64,000 nt of DNA, from NCBI GenBank assembly GCA_034439975.1, contig JAWXBK010000095.1, forward strand, positions 1 to 64,000, in the 5' to 3' direction. The DNA is from JAWXBK01 sp034439975. GTDB taxonomy: Bacteria; Pseudomonadota; Alphaproteobacteria; Dongiales; Dongiaceae. The stretch's first letter is position 1. Every line of letters starts with the position of its first letter. Below the pieces are notes generated by a model, which ran no database searches, had not been told where the DNA came from, and saw only the letters and a list, made by a program, of their open reading frames with translations. The translations under genes and the position numbers were made by a program. Below, piece after piece: positions 24,308-33,495 of the stretch.

Positions 24308-26386
24308 ATGGAAACCCAGCTCGCAATCCGCGATCTCAGCGTCGATTTTCGTACGCCGGCCGGTCGCGTCCACGCGCTGCGGCATGTCGATCTCGATGTG
24401 CCGAAGGGGAAAATCCTCGGCATCGTCGGCGAAAGCGGATCCGGCAAGAGCACCGTGATCTGGACCGTTTTGCGCCTTCTCGCCGGGAATGCGGTGGTGA
24501 CCGGCGGCGAGGTCGATTTCGGCGGCAAGGACGTGCTCGGCTTCGACGAAGCGGCGTTGCGCGCCTATCGCGGCGAGGAAGTATCGGTCATTTTTCAGGA
24601 TCCGATGACGTCGCAGATTCCGGTGCTGACCTACGGTCAGCAGATGCTGGATATTCTCTATCGCCGCCGCAACCTGTCGGTTGCCGAAAAGCGCAAGCTG
24701 GCGATCGCGATGATGCGTCGAGTCGGTATCGCCGATCCGGAAATGCGCATCCGCAGCTATCCGCACCAGTTCAGTGGCGGCATGCGCCAGCGCATTTCGA
24801 TCGCGATGGCGCTGATGATGGATCCGTTCCTGCTGATTGCCGACGAGCCGACGACCGCGCTCGACGTGACGATGGAAGCGCAGATCATGCATCTGATGCG
24901 TTCGCTGCAGGCCGAGCTGCAGGCGACGCTGGTCGTGGTCTCGCATAATCTCGGATTGATCGCCCAGCTCTGCGACGAGGTGGTGGTCATGTATGCCGGC
25001 GAGGTCGTCGAGCGCGGCGACGTACGGCAGATTTTCTATAACGCGCAACATCCTTATACGCGGGCACTGATCGAGTGCGATCCTGCGCGCGTTCTCGAGC
25101 GCTCGCGCCTGTTGCCGACCATCGCCGGCGATCTGCCCGATCTGCGCAATCTGCCGGCGGGCTGCGTCTTCGCGCCGCGCTGCCCCAAGGTTTTCGATAT
25201 GTGCCTCACCGTGAAGCCGCCGCTATACGACGCTGGCGAGGGGCACGATGCGCGCTGCCATCTGCTGCATCCTGAAAAGGGCGATCCAAGCTGGCCGCCG
25301 CCGATCGGCGAGATAAATTTGTACGAACCCGAGCCGCCGAGCCGGGAAGCGGCGGAATTCGCGAGTACGCCGGTCCCGCTCAAGTCGGGCACGGCGGCGA
25401 GTGGCGACGGGCCCATGCTCAAGGTGGACAATCTGCGCGTCCGCTTCCGCTCGATGGGTGCCTTGCGGGCGCGCCTGGCCGGGGTCGCCGATCCCTTCGT
25501 CGATGCGGTGCGCAATATCAGTTTCGAGCTTGATCGCGGCGAAACGCTGGGTGTGGTCGGCGAAAGCGGCTCCGGCAAGACGACGGCGGCGCGGGCGATT
25601 CTCGGTCTGGTGAAGACACATTCCGGTAGCGTCGCCTATCGCGGCCGTGAATTGACCGGATTGTCGGCCGCCGCCTTTAAGCCGCTCCGCCGTGACATGG
25701 CAATGATGTTTCAGGATCCCGTTGGCTCGCTCAGCCCGCGCCAGACGGTACTCTCTTTGATGACCGAGCCGTTCGATATCCATCGCGTGCCAGTCGAGGA
25801 TCGATATCGCGAGGCCGAACGGCTCTGCGACATGGTGCGCTTCCCGCGCAGCTTTCTCTCGCGCTATCCGCATGAATTGTCGGGCGGACAGGCGCGGCGC
25901 GTCGGTGTCGCCCGCGCGCTTGCCTTGCAGCCGCAACTCATTCTCGCTGACGAGCCGACGGCCGGGCTCGACGTATCGGTGCAGGGCGAAATTCTCAATC
26001 TGATGGGCGAGCTGCAGCGCACACACGGGCTCAGTTACATGATCATCACGCATAATCTGCCGGTGGTGCGCCATATTGCCGACCGGCTGGCGATCATGTA
26101 TCTCGGCCGCATCGTCGAGTACGGCAATTGCGACCGCATCTTTGCCCGGCCCGCTCATCCTTACACCGAAGCGCTGGTGAAGGGCATTCCGCGGCCTGAT
26201 CCCGAGAAGAGGCGCAGTCTTGTTTCGATCGAAGGCGAAGTACCGAGCCTCGCGCGCCGACCTTCCGGCTGCGAGTTCCATCCGCGCTGCCCCTATGCGC
26301 AGGAGCGTTGCCGGGTCGAAGAGCCGCTTGACCGGCCGCTGGAAGATGGCCGCATCATCCGCTGCCATTTCCCGCTGACCGACTAG
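24308..26386 (+). CDS. Fused two-domain ABC ATPase, DppD-DppF type
   Basis: A 692-aa protein with two complete ATPase domains, combining what are usually two genes. The ATG at 24308 lies 4 bases after the DppC-type stop. Domain 1 has GESGSGKST near residue 43 and SGGMRQRISIAMAL; domain 2 (from about residue 375) has GESGSGKTT and LSGGQARRVGVARAL. Each domain ends with the oligopeptide-family Cys-containing tail (CVFAPRCP...C and CEFHPRCPYAQERC). It powers the dipeptide-type permeases; no separate DppF gene is needed. Confidence 0.93.
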   Translation: METQLAIRDLSVDFRTPAGRVHALRHVDLDVPKGKILGIVGESGSGKSTVIWTVLRLLAGNAVVTGGEVDFGGKDVLGFDEAALRAYRGEEVSVIFQDPMTSQIPVLTYGQQMLDILYRRRNLSVAEKRKLAIAMMRRVGIADPEMRIRSYPHQFSGGMRQRISIAMALMMDPFLLIADEPTTALDVTMEAQIMHLMRSLQAELQATLVVVSHNLGLIAQLCDEVVVMYAGEVVERGDVRQIFYNAQHPYTRALIECDPARVLERSRLLPTIAGDLPDLRNLPAGCVFAPRCPKVFDMCLTVKPPLYDAGEGHDARCHLLHPEKGDPSWPPPIGEINLYEPEPPSREAAEFASTPVPLKSGTAASGDGPMLKVDNLRVRFRSMGALRARLAGVADPFVDAVRNISFELDRGETLGVVGESGSGKTTAARAILGLVKTHSGSVAYRGRELTGLSAAAFKPLRRDMAMMFQDPVGSLSPRQTVLSLMTEPFDIHRVPVEDRYREAERLCDMVRFPRSFLSRYPHELSGGQARRVGVARALALQPQLILADEPTAGLDVSVQGEILNLMGELQRTHGLSYMIITHNLPVVRHIADRLAIMYLGRIVEYGNCDRIFARPAHPYTEALVKGIPRPDPEKRRSLVSIEGEVPSLARRPSGCEFHPRCPYAQERCRVEEPLDRPLEDGRIIRCHFPLTD

Positions 26387-26400
26387 CAGGACAAGACTAA

Positions 26401-27678
26401 ATGACGGCGTCGTCGCCCTCTCCCAGGAGATCCGGGATCGATCTGCCGACCATCGTCGCGCATGGACTGTGCGCGGGCTGCGGACTGTGCGAGAGCCTGG
26501 CCGGAAAAACGCGCGTCGAAATGACGATCACGTCCTATGGACAGATTCGGCCCGTCGTCAAAGCGCCGGTCGACGAGGCGACGATGGCGAGTATCCGCGA
26601 GGTCTGTCCCGGCATTCGTATCGAAGGGCCGGATCCCGCCAACATAGGCGAGGCCGGAGACATGGATCCGGTCTTCGGGCCAATCCGGACCCTGCATCGC
26701 GGCTGGTCCGGCGATCCGGCCATTCGTCATCGTGCGGCGGCGGGCGGCGGAATGACTGCGCTCTCCATCCATCTGCTCGAAACGAATGCCGTCGACGCAA
26801 TCCTGCATGTTTGCGCGTCGACAGAATCACCGATGCTGACCGACGCGCAGGTCAGTCGCAGCCGCGCGGAGGTCATATCCGGCGCGCAATCGCGCTACGG
26901 TCCCGCGGCGCCGCTCGTTCATGTGCATCGCCTGCTCGATGAAGGCGTTCGCTTCGCGGTTGCCGCCAAACCCTGCGACGTTGGGGCGATCCGCAACCTC
27001 GCCAGGATCGATCCACGCGTCGAGGCGCAGATTCCTTATCTCATCACGAATTTCTGCGGCGGCGTCCCGACCCTGCATACGGCGCGCAAGATCGCCGCCT
27101 ATTCCGGCGTTGCGCCCGACGAGGTTGAAATTTTCCGCTGGCGCGGCGAAGGCTGGCCGGGCCCGACCCATGTCCGGACGAAGAGCGGCGCCGTTCACGA
27201 ACTCACTTACGACAAGGTCTGGTTCGATCCGGGCGTTCCCTGGAGCTACGACATTCAGTATCGCTGCAAGATCTGCCCGGATGCGATCGGCGAACTTGCC
27301 GATGTGGCCTGCCCGGACGGCTGGGTCATGGAAAACGGCAAGCCGGTGCACAAGGAAGCGCCGGGACAGAACGTGTTCGTCGCGCGCACCGCCAAAGGCG
27401 AACGGCTGGTGGCGGAGGCGGCGGCCGCGGGCGCGATCGAGCTTGCGCCAATCGGGCTCGATGAATTCTTGGCGATGCATGACGATCATCGTCCCCGAAA
27501 GATCGAGGGGCCGGCCCGGGTCCTGGCGCTGCGCATGTCGGCCGAGCCGGCGCCGCGGTTTACCCGGTTTCGACGCTGGCGGATGGTTCTGAAGAACGGA
27601 TTCTGGGGCAATCTCGAAGCGTTGCTCGGCGGGCTCATCCGGGTGCGCGAGCGGCGCAACCGCGAACCTTTGATCTAA
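26401..27678 (+). CDS. Coenzyme F420 hydrogenase/dehydrogenase beta-subunit (FrhB) family protein
   Basis: A 425-aa probable iron-sulfur flavoprotein, 14 bases after the transporter ATPase and so part of that operon. The N terminus has CAGCGLC, as in FrhB proteins, and further Cys residues occur at AAKPCDVGAIRN, TNFCGGVPT, YRCKICPDAIGE and DVACPDGW, enough for at least one 4Fe-4S cluster. Family members reduce or oxidise varied substrates with F420 or flavin; some are reductases unrelated to hydrogenase. The C-terminal about 60 residues are basic and may contact membrane or partner. I infer that it acts on the compound carried by the upstream importer; the reaction is not known. Confidence 0.87.
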   Translation: MTASSPSPRRSGIDLPTIVAHGLCAGCGLCESLAGKTRVEMTITSYGQIRPVVKAPVDEATMASIREVCPGIRIEGPDPANIGEAGDMDPVFGPIRTLHRGWSGDPAIRHRAAAGGGMTALSIHLLETNAVDAILHVCASTESPMLTDAQVSRSRAEVISGAQSRYGPAAPLVHVHRLLDEGVRFAVAAKPCDVGAIRNLARIDPRVEAQIPYLITNFCGGVPTLHTARKIAAYSGVAPDEVEIFRWRGEGWPGPTHVRTKSGAVHELTYDKVWFDPGVPWSYDIQYRCKICPDAIGELADVACPDGWVMENGKPVHKEAPGQNVFVARTAKGERLVAEAAAAGAIELAPIGLDEFLAMHDDHRPRKIEGPARVLALRMSAEPAPRFTRFRRWRMVLKNGFWGNLEALLGGLIRVRERRNREPLI

Positions 27679-27894
27679 GACAAGTTCCCGTTACCCATAA
27701 AGTCCCTCTACGCATTCACCTTCGCCCCGCGTGGCAAAAGCGTGGCCGGCGTTGGATGGGCGGCGACGCAGCCCCATCTCTGGCAGGCAGGCGGATGGGG
27801 ATAGCGGCAAACACCCGGACAAGCATCCGCCGGCGCGGGGCGGGGCAATATCGGTTCCGTCCGCCATGCGTAACCTGAAGAGAGGGCATCCGTC

Positions 27895-27969
27895 ATGCGC
27901 GGTATTCTGTTGTGGCTCGTCGGTATTCCGATCCCCATCATCATCCTGCTTTATCTGTTCGTTCTTTAA
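27895..27969 (+). CDS. 24-aa hydrophobic membrane peptide
   Basis: A very short frame that starts with MRGILLWLVGIPIP and continues as a run of Ile/Leu to the TAA at 27967. It is preceded by a purine-rich ribosome site (GAGAGGG) about 8 bases before the ATG. One positive residue followed by a single hydrophobic helix with a GIPIP kink is the layout of short single-pass membrane peptides, and I recall similar short proteins annotated as hypothetical in other proteobacteria. Its function is unknown. It is too short for ordinary gene finders. Confidence 0.6.
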   Translation: MRGILLWLVGIPIPIIILLYLFVL

Positions 27970-28115
27970 GTCGCGAGGCGAGCGCCGGCCGGTCCTGGGC
28001 GGCCGGCGCGCCCGCACTTCTTTTTAATCGTCCCGTTACCTACGTAAGAAACAAGTGCAGGGTTTTGCCTTCGGGTTCGTGAAAGGGACATGCGTTAACG
28101 CGCATCGACCAACCT

Positions 28116-28123
28116 AAAAGGAG
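28116..28123 (+). promoter_or_regulatory. Ribosome-binding site deciding a TTG start
   Basis: AAAAGGAG lies 7 bases upstream of the TTG at 28131. The first in-frame ATG comes four codons later and would have too large a spacing, so TTG is the better start for the EF-hand gene. Confidence 0.7.
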
Positions 28124-28130
28124 AAACCTT

Positions 28131-28544
28131 TTGAACCGAGCAATCCTGATGGCCGCAGTATTCGCGGCCGCTACCGCAGGTGTCAGTCTTTCGGCCACCG
28201 CCGGCAGCGGATCGAAGATGCTGGAGCGCTACGATTCGAACGCCGACGGCGCGATCGACCGGGACGAGTTCATGACCGGTCGGGACGACTGGTTCGCCAA
28301 GCTCGATGCCAACAACGACGGTGTGGTTACCGAGACCGAGTTCGACGAAGCCATCGCTCAGTTTCGTACCGAAACGGGCAGCGAACGGCGCGGTCCGGAT
28401 TTCAGCAAGATCGACAGCGACGAAGATGGCAGCGCCACGCGGGCCGAATTCGAAGCAGCTGCCGAGCGGATGTTCACGCGGTTCGACCGGAATGGCGACG
28501 GTGTGCTGAGCCCGGACGACCGCAAGGAAAACGAAGAAGGCTAA
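28131..28544 (+). CDS. Secreted EF-hand calcium-binding protein
   Basis: A 137-aa exported protein. A hydrophobic signal sequence (ILMAAVFAAATAGVSLSATAG) is followed by four EF-hand loops: DSNADGAIDRDE, DANNDGVVTETE, DSDEDGSATRAE and DRNGDGVLSPDD. All keep acidic residues at loop positions 1 and 12 or near-equivalents, so calcium binding is likely. The initiation codon is TTG. A second secreted, charge-rich small protein follows 72 bases later on the same strand, suggesting a shared role at the cell surface or in the periplasm. Confidence 0.9.
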   Translation: MNRAILMAAVFAAATAGVSLSATAGSGSKMLERYDSNADGAIDRDEFMTGRDDWFAKLDANNDGVVTETEFDEAIAQFRTETGSERRGPDFSKIDSDEDGSATRAEFEAAAERMFTRFDRNGDGVLSPDDRKENEEG

Positions 28545-28616
28545 GCGCGGTCACAGACCGTAACTGCCATCCTCGGCCGCCGACAGCATCGCAACATTAT
28601 CAAGGAGTAGTTAATC

Positions 28617-28937
28617 ATGACTCGCTTGTCCGTTCCGGTGTTCTTGGTGGCCGCGGCGGCTCTTTTTCTGACGTCGACGCCGCTGGCGTTCGCTGACAAC
28701 GATGACGACAACGATCGCTGGGAGTGGAATGACGATCGCGACAAAGAGCGCGATCGCGACAACGACCGCAAGCACGAGCAGTGGGACAATCTCCTCCGCG
28801 AGGACGAAGGGGATTGGAATCGCAACCTGAACCGCAATCGCGATCGTGACGATCAGAGCGATCCGCGATTTTTGCGATTCGGTATGCTGGAAGATCCGTT
28901 GAATCGCGATCTTCGTTTCGTACGCACCTTCTACTGA
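28617..28937 (+). CDS. Small secreted Asp/Arg/Asn-rich protein
   Basis: A 106-aa protein with a clear signal peptide (VPVFLVAAAALFLTSTPLAFA) and Shine-Dalgarno AAGGAG. The mature part is low-complexity and extremely rich in Asp, Arg, Asn and Glu in alternating order (DRDKERDRDNDRKHEQ, NRNLNRNRDRDDQ), ending in a more ordinary segment (FLRFGMLEDPLNRDLRF). No known domain is recognised. The alternating charge pattern and its EF-hand neighbour suggest cation binding or a flexible surface polymer; this is inference. Its last 7 bases overlap the 3' end of the convergent glycosyltransferase gene. Confidence 0.72.
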   Translation: MTRLSVPVFLVAAAALFLTSTPLAFADNDDDNDRWEWNDDRDKERDRDNDRKHEQWDNLLREDEGDWNRNLNRNRDRDDQSDPRFLRFGMLEDPLNRDLRFVRTFY

Positions 28938-30268
28938 GATTCGCGGTCGGAACTCGGTCGAACGCGGCGATCCCGAAGGTCTGAAGGCCCGCTTCCCGCA
29001 CTTTCGTGTTCGTGATTCTCGATGGCGTTCCTCCAGCGTGCGAGGAAGCGCTGGCGATTGGTCTCGAGATACCGCGGCTTCACGCTGCCGTCCGGGTGCG
29101 ATTGCGACGACTGACCCTCGAAATGGATGACCGTCGATAGCGGCTGATACAGTACCCGTTCGCCGCGTTCGCGAATGCGGAATGCAAGATCGGTGTCTTC
29201 GTAATAAGCCGGCGCATAGCGGGTATCGAACCCACCGAGAGAGTCCCAGAGCGCTTTTCGCAGTGCGATCGCCGCGCCCGAGCAGTAATCCACCTCCCTT
29301 TGGACGGTGAAAGCCGGATCCTCGGCATTCCCCGATCGGCCGTAATTCAGGATGGTGCCGTCCTCCCTGACCGTGGCACCCGCCTCCTGCAATCTTCCAT
29401 CGGCAAACAGCAGGCGCGAGCCAGCCATGCCCACACCCGGGACGGCTTCGAGTGTATCGATCAGGGCATCGAGCCAGTTTGGCAATACGATCGTGTCGCT
29501 GTTCAGAAATATGAGGTAACGGCCTCGGGCAACGGCCGCGGCACGGTTGCAGGTATGCAGATACCCTTGATTTGTTTCGTTCCGAAACAGCGTCACTCCC
29601 GGCAGACCATAAAGTTTCATCGGGAAGCCGGTCGGGCTTGCATCGTCGGCGACAACGATCTCGAAGCAGTGCTGGTAGTCCCAAAGCAGGATCGATTCGA
29701 TACAGCTCAACGCCAGCCGTTCCTGGCCGTAGATCGGAATGACGATCGACACATCCGGTCGATTCCGGGTTTGCGGGCGCGATCGCTGGGCGATGCGGTC
29801 GATCGCCTGGTCGCTTGCGATGTCCGTTAAGGACGTCGATCCTGCTTGCGGGTCGGATGACAGAAGTTCGTAGGCCAGCAGATGACGCAGCAGCGCACGT
29901 CGTTCCGCATCGGACAGCATCTTCAATCGGATCGGCAGGTCATTGAGATCGTGAGTACCGGCCGCCAGCGGATCGATCGCGGGTTGTCGTTTCGCGCGCT
30001 CGTCGTTCAGTTGCGCATGTTCCGCAAGAAAGAGAGCCAGTGGAAACCCGGATTGCGCCCTCAGTGCGGGCCTCTCGGTGAGGAACCTCGTCATGTCGAA
30101 GGAAGAGTTGGGCCATCGTCCCTCGCGCCACCCCACCGTCAGGAAATGCCAAAGCGAATTGACGCGACCGGTGCCCGAATCGGGATAGCAGACGCGATAG
30201 AACCGGCGATCGAACGAACCGGAATGGAGGATGGCGAAATAGGCCGCAAGACTGCGGAAGAGGCGCAT
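28931..30268 (-). CDS. GT2-family glycosyltransferase with N-terminal FD/GWREGR segment
   Basis: A 445-aa protein; a GTG at 30271 directly upstream of the ATG is an alternative start. The N terminus has the segment SLWHFLTVGWREGRWPNSSFD, found on several surface-polysaccharide glycosyltransferases. The catalytic GT2 domain starts at about residue 165 (VSIVIPIYGQERLALSCIES) with VVADDASPTG, the metal-binding LNSDTIVLP and acceptor-site YYEDTDLAFRIR. It probably adds a sugar to a surface polysaccharide or glycan at the cytoplasmic face. It stands alone; no polysaccharide locus is visible around it. Confidence 0.9.
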   Translation of the reverse strand: MRLFRSLAAYFAILHSGSFDRRFYRVCYPDSGTGRVNSLWHFLTVGWREGRWPNSSFDMTRFLTERPALRAQSGFPLALFLAEHAQLNDERAKRQPAIDPLAAGTHDLNDLPIRLKMLSDAERRALLRHLLAYELLSSDPQAGSTSLTDIASDQAIDRIAQRSRPQTRNRPDVSIVIPIYGQERLALSCIESILLWDYQHCFEIVVADDASPTGFPMKLYGLPGVTLFRNETNQGYLHTCNRAAAVARGRYLIFLNSDTIVLPNWLDALIDTLEAVPGVGMAGSRLLFADGRLQEAGATVREDGTILNYGRSGNAEDPAFTVQREVDYCSGAAIALRKALWDSLGGFDTRYAPAYYEDTDLAFRIRERGERVLYQPLSTVIHFEGQSSQSHPDGSVKPRYLETNRQRFLARWRNAIENHEHESAGSGPSDLRDRRVRPSSDRESQ

Positions 30269-30625
30269 CACGGTGTCAACACGCCTCTGGTGAACGCATT
30301 GGCCATTAGTCGGGGCACGTCACGATGTCTCCTCCGAAGTCCATACTCATCCCGTTCTCCGGCATGTCTGCGTGCCCTGCGATTGGACGCTGCAGGCCCC
30401 GCCATTCCAAAATTAGCGGCGAAGCGGCGACAACGCGATGGTACGACGGCGGCGTCGACCCATCATGGCCCGTCCGCGGCGAGGGTGGGGCCATCGTTTT
30501 CCCAAGAAATTTTTGCCGATCCGATTGATCCCCTCCCGTTGCCCCGCTAGCCTGCCGCCTCGAACCGGTCGACCGGGGCGAACTTGCGGGATAAGGCTCG
30601 GCATGGGCCAACGGGAGAGAGATGC
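30269..30625. other. Divergent intergenic region upstream of the kinase/phospho-lyase fusion
   Basis: About 355 bases between the divergent glycosyltransferase and fusion genes. Small open frames here overlap each other in several frames and show no motif or ribosome site. Promoters for both flanking genes must lie here, but I cannot place them with confidence. Confidence 0.35.
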
Positions 30626-32995
30626 ATGAATGAGGTTAAGCCGGAAGGCGACGTGAAGTTTCTTGATCGCAATCCGCCGGCCTTTCCCGAGGATCTCGTA
30701 CGTCGTGTCGCGGCCGCGAGCTTCGGCCTCGAGGGCGACTTCAAGCCGCTGGTTTCCGAACGCGACCAGAATTTCCGGGTTACCACCGCCCGCGGCGAAC
30801 GGTTCGTATTCAAGATCGCCAACGTCGACGAAGATCCGGGCGTCGTGGATCTGCAGTTGCGCGGCCTGCTTCATGTCGAGCAGACCGACCCAGGCTTTCC
30901 GGTGCCGCGGGTCGTGCGGACGAAGCAGGGCGAGCCGTTCGGCTGGGCGGACATGGGCGCCGGTGCGCGCCACATCGTGCGTGCCGTGAGCTGGATCGAA
31001 GGAACCGAACTGGGCGATATGCCGCTCACGCCGACATTGCTGCGCAATGCCGGCGGCGCAGTCGCGCGCCTGGCGAAGGCGCTTCGTGGCTATCATCATC
31101 CCGCGGCCCGCCACCCGCTGCTCTGGGATGTTACGCAGGTCGTTGGGCTGCGCCAGCATGCTCACCACATCGTGGACAAAGAAGGCCGCGCCCGTGTCGA
31201 GCGCGCGCTCGATGCCTTCATCGCCGATGTTCTGCCGAACCTGTCGCGGCTGCGCGGCCAGATCATCCATAACGATGCCAACGGCAATAACATGGTGGTC
31301 GATCCGGCGAATCCGGAGCAGATCGCCGGCATCATCGATTTCGGCGACATGATCCATACCGTGCTTGCCGCCGATCCGGCCGTGACCGCGTCCGATCTTT
31401 CCAAGATAGAGCGCAACCTGATCGACTCGGTCTGCGCCATCGTCGCCGGTTACGATGCGGTCAACCCGCTGGAGGAGGACGAGATCAATGTCATGTACGA
31501 TCTCATCCTCGCGCGCTATGTCCTGACCCTGGTCATCATCGCCTGGCGTAACAGCCAGCCGAGCGGCCCCGGTTACCTCGAATCATACGAAGCACCCTCG
31601 CATCACGCGCTCGATGTTTTCATGACATTGGGTCGCGACAAGGTGCGGCGGGCGCTGCGCGATGCCTGTCGTTTCCCCGCTTACTGCCCGAAACCCGGTG
31701 AAACCGGCATCGCGGACGACACCGGGGATCTGCTGAAGAAGCGTGAACGCTATCTCGGCAAGACACTCGAGCTCTCCTATGAGAACCCCGTGCATGTCGT
31801 ACGCGGCGAGGGCCCCTGGCTCTTTACCGCCGACGGGACGCGATTGCTCGATTCGTACAACAACGTGCCGCATGTCGGGCATGCCCATCCGCATGTCGCC
31901 CGCGCGATCGCACGTCAGGCGGCGGCCCTCAACACGAACACGCGGTACCTCTATCGCAACATTCTCGATTACGCCGAGCGGCTGACTGCGACCATGCCCA
32001 GGGGGCTCGAAGCCTGCCTGTTCGTCAATTCGGGCAGCGAGGCAAACGACGCCGCCTTCCGCATGGCCAAGCAGATGACGGGCAATCGGGGCGCTATCGT
32101 CATGGAAGCGGCCTATCACGGCATCTCGGAATCGATCGATGCGCTGTCGCCTTACGATCTCAAGAAGCGGCCGCTGCAGCCGCATGTTCGGACGCTGATC
32201 GGGCCGGATCCATATCGCGGTCCTTATAAGGACGGCGACGGGGATCTGGCGGCCAAGTACGCCGCCGATGCGGATCGCGCGATCCGGGAACTTCAGGAAA
32301 CCGGCTACGGCGTTGCCGCCTTCATGATCGATTCCGGCTTTACGTCGAACGGCATTCCGAACGTGCCGGCGGGTTACATGAAATTGGTCTGCGAGAAGGT
32401 GCGCGCGGCCGGCGGCATGATCATCGCCGATGAGGTGCAGTGCGGGTTCGGACGCATGGGCACGGATATGTGGGGTATCGTGGCGCATGGCGTCGTTCCC
32501 GATTTCATCACAACCGGCAAGCCGATCGGCAATGGCATCGCGCTCGGTGTCGCGGTCACCCGGCCGGAGATTCGTCAGGCGTTCGGCGAAGTGACGGGAT
32601 TCTTCTCGACCTTCGGCGGCAACCCCGTTGCCTGCGCTGCGGGATCGGCGGTGCTCGATGTGATCGAGCGCGAAGGGCTGATGGCGCGCGCGCAGGAAAC
32701 CGGCGAATACAAGCGCAGCAAGATGCGCGAACTGATGAACAAGCACCGGCATCTCGGCGACGTGCGCGGCTCGGGCCTGCTGACGGGCGTCGAGCTGGTG
32801 CGTGACCGCAGGACGCTGGAGCCAGCACCAGAGGAAACCAAGCGCGTCATCAATCATATGCGCAACAATGGCGTGCTGGTCGGGCGTGAAGGTCCGCTCG
32901 GCAATGTGCTCAAGATCCGGCCGCCGCTGGCCTTCCGTAAGGAACATGCCGACATTCTGGTCGAAGCTCTCGACCGCGCGCTGGGAGCGCTCTAG
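30626..32995 (+). CDS. Bifunctional APH-type kinase / class III PLP phospho-lyase or aminotransferase
   Basis: A 789-aa fusion. The ATG at 30626 has Shine-Dalgarno GGGAGAGAG. Residues about 1-345 form an aminoglycoside-phosphotransferase-fold kinase with the catalytic loop IIHNDANGNNMVV and metal-binding IIDFGDM. Residues about 370-789 form a class III PLP enzyme with NSGSEANDAAFRMAKQMTG, AYHGISESIDALSPYD, IADEVQCGFGRMG and the Schiff-base Lys in FITTGKPIGNG. Separate mammalian homologues are hydroxylysine kinase and phosphohydroxylysine or phosphoethanolamine phospho-lyase, and bacterial fusions of the two are known. The likely chemistry is phosphorylation of a hydroxylated amine, then elimination of phosphate and ammonia. 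The substrate is not determined by sequence. Confidence 0.9.
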   Translation: MNEVKPEGDVKFLDRNPPAFPEDLVRRVAAASFGLEGDFKPLVSERDQNFRVTTARGERFVFKIANVDEDPGVVDLQLRGLLHVEQTDPGFPVPRVVRTKQGEPFGWADMGAGARHIVRAVSWIEGTELGDMPLTPTLLRNAGGAVARLAKALRGYHHPAARHPLLWDVTQVVGLRQHAHHIVDKEGRARVERALDAFIADVLPNLSRLRGQIIHNDANGNNMVVDPANPEQIAGIIDFGDMIHTVLAADPAVTASDLSKIERNLIDSVCAIVAGYDAVNPLEEDEINVMYDLILARYVLTLVIIAWRNSQPSGPGYLESYEAPSHHALDVFMTLGRDKVRRALRDACRFPAYCPKPGETGIADDTGDLLKKRERYLGKTLELSYENPVHVVRGEGPWLFTADGTRLLDSYNNVPHVGHAHPHVARAIARQAAALNTNTRYLYRNILDYAERLTATMPRGLEACLFVNSGSEANDAAFRMAKQMTGNRGAIVMEAAYHGISESIDALSPYDLKKRPLQPHVRTLIGPDPYRGPYKDGDGDLAAKYAADADRAIRELQETGYGVAAFMIDSGFTSNGIPNVPAGYMKLVCEKVRAAGGMIIADEVQCGFGRMGTDMWGIVAHGVVPDFITTGKPIGNGIALGVAVTRPEIRQAFGEVTGFFSTFGGNPVACAAGSAVLDVIEREGLMARAQETGEYKRSKMRELMNKHRHLGDVRGSGLLTGVELVRDRRTLEPAPEETKRVINHMRNNGVLVGREGPLGNVLKIRPPLAFRKEHADILVEALDRALGAL

Positions 32996-32997
32996 TC

Positions 32998-33474
32998 ATG
33001 GACGGCGAGACGATGCACCGCGCGCTGGAAGAGTCGAACAAGCAGCGGGCAAAACTCTATGTCGCCATCTTCCGCGCCGCCGAGAAAAAAGTCGGGCGCG
33101 AGAACGCGATCGCGATCCTGCGCGAGGCGATTTACAACTGGGGCGCCGACCAGGGCGACGGGCTGAAATGCCACGCGCCGGCCAATTTCGACGGGATCGT
33201 TTCCGATTTCGCGGGCGTGCCGGACAGCGGAAAGATGTTCCAGCCGAGTTCGAGCATGGAGGGGCCCGATGCGCTGCGCATGCACATGCGCCGCTGCCCG
33301 CTGAAGCTGGCGTGGGACGAGGCGGGCCTGCCGGATGACGATATCGAGCTGTTCTGCTCGATCGCCGCCGAGGCGGATTACGGCACGCTCGAACGCGCCG
33401 GCTTCGCGATCGATATCGACACCTGGAAGCCGGGCCACGATGGCTGCTGCGTCCTCCATGTGCGCCGGGCCTGA
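32998..33474 (+). CDS. L-2-amino-thiazoline-4-carboxylate (ATC) hydrolase-family protein
   Basis: A 158-aa protein, 2 bases after the fusion gene. It matches the ATC-hydrolase family pattern: RAKLYVAIFRAAEKKVGRE, a central RCPLKLAWDEAGLPDDDIEL and FCSIAAEADYGTLERAG with Cys/Asp residues. Some members act on thiazoline acids; the family is functionally broad, so its substrate may instead relate to the amine handled by the upstream fusion enzyme. Together with the following transporter gene it forms a compact operon. Confidence 0.78.
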   Translation: MDGETMHRALEESNKQRAKLYVAIFRAAEKKVGRENAIAILREAIYNWGADQGDGLKCHAPANFDGIVSDFAGVPDSGKMFQPSSSMEGPDALRMHMRRCPLKLAWDEAGLPDDDIELFCSIAAEADYGTLERAGFAIDIDTWKPGHDGCCVLHVRRA

Positions 33475-33495
33475 TCGTATCGATCAGCATCCCCT

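Larger units (their letters stand above)
27679..28130. other. Intergenic region holding one tiny reading frame
   Basis: About 450 bases between the FrhB-like and EF-hand genes. Apart from the 24-codon frame at 27895-27969 it has no gene I can support. Near the EF-hand gene there is a 10-bp palindrome GCGTTAACGC (28092-28101), possibly a regulatory site. The motif CCCGTTACC occurs twice (about 27687 and 28031). Confidence 0.4.

Noticed and set aside
31583..32947. Minus-strand frame of 454 codons opposite the kinase/phospho-lyase fusion
   Set aside because: It is rich in His/Arg with no motif and is fully covered by conserved PLP-enzyme sequence on the other strand.
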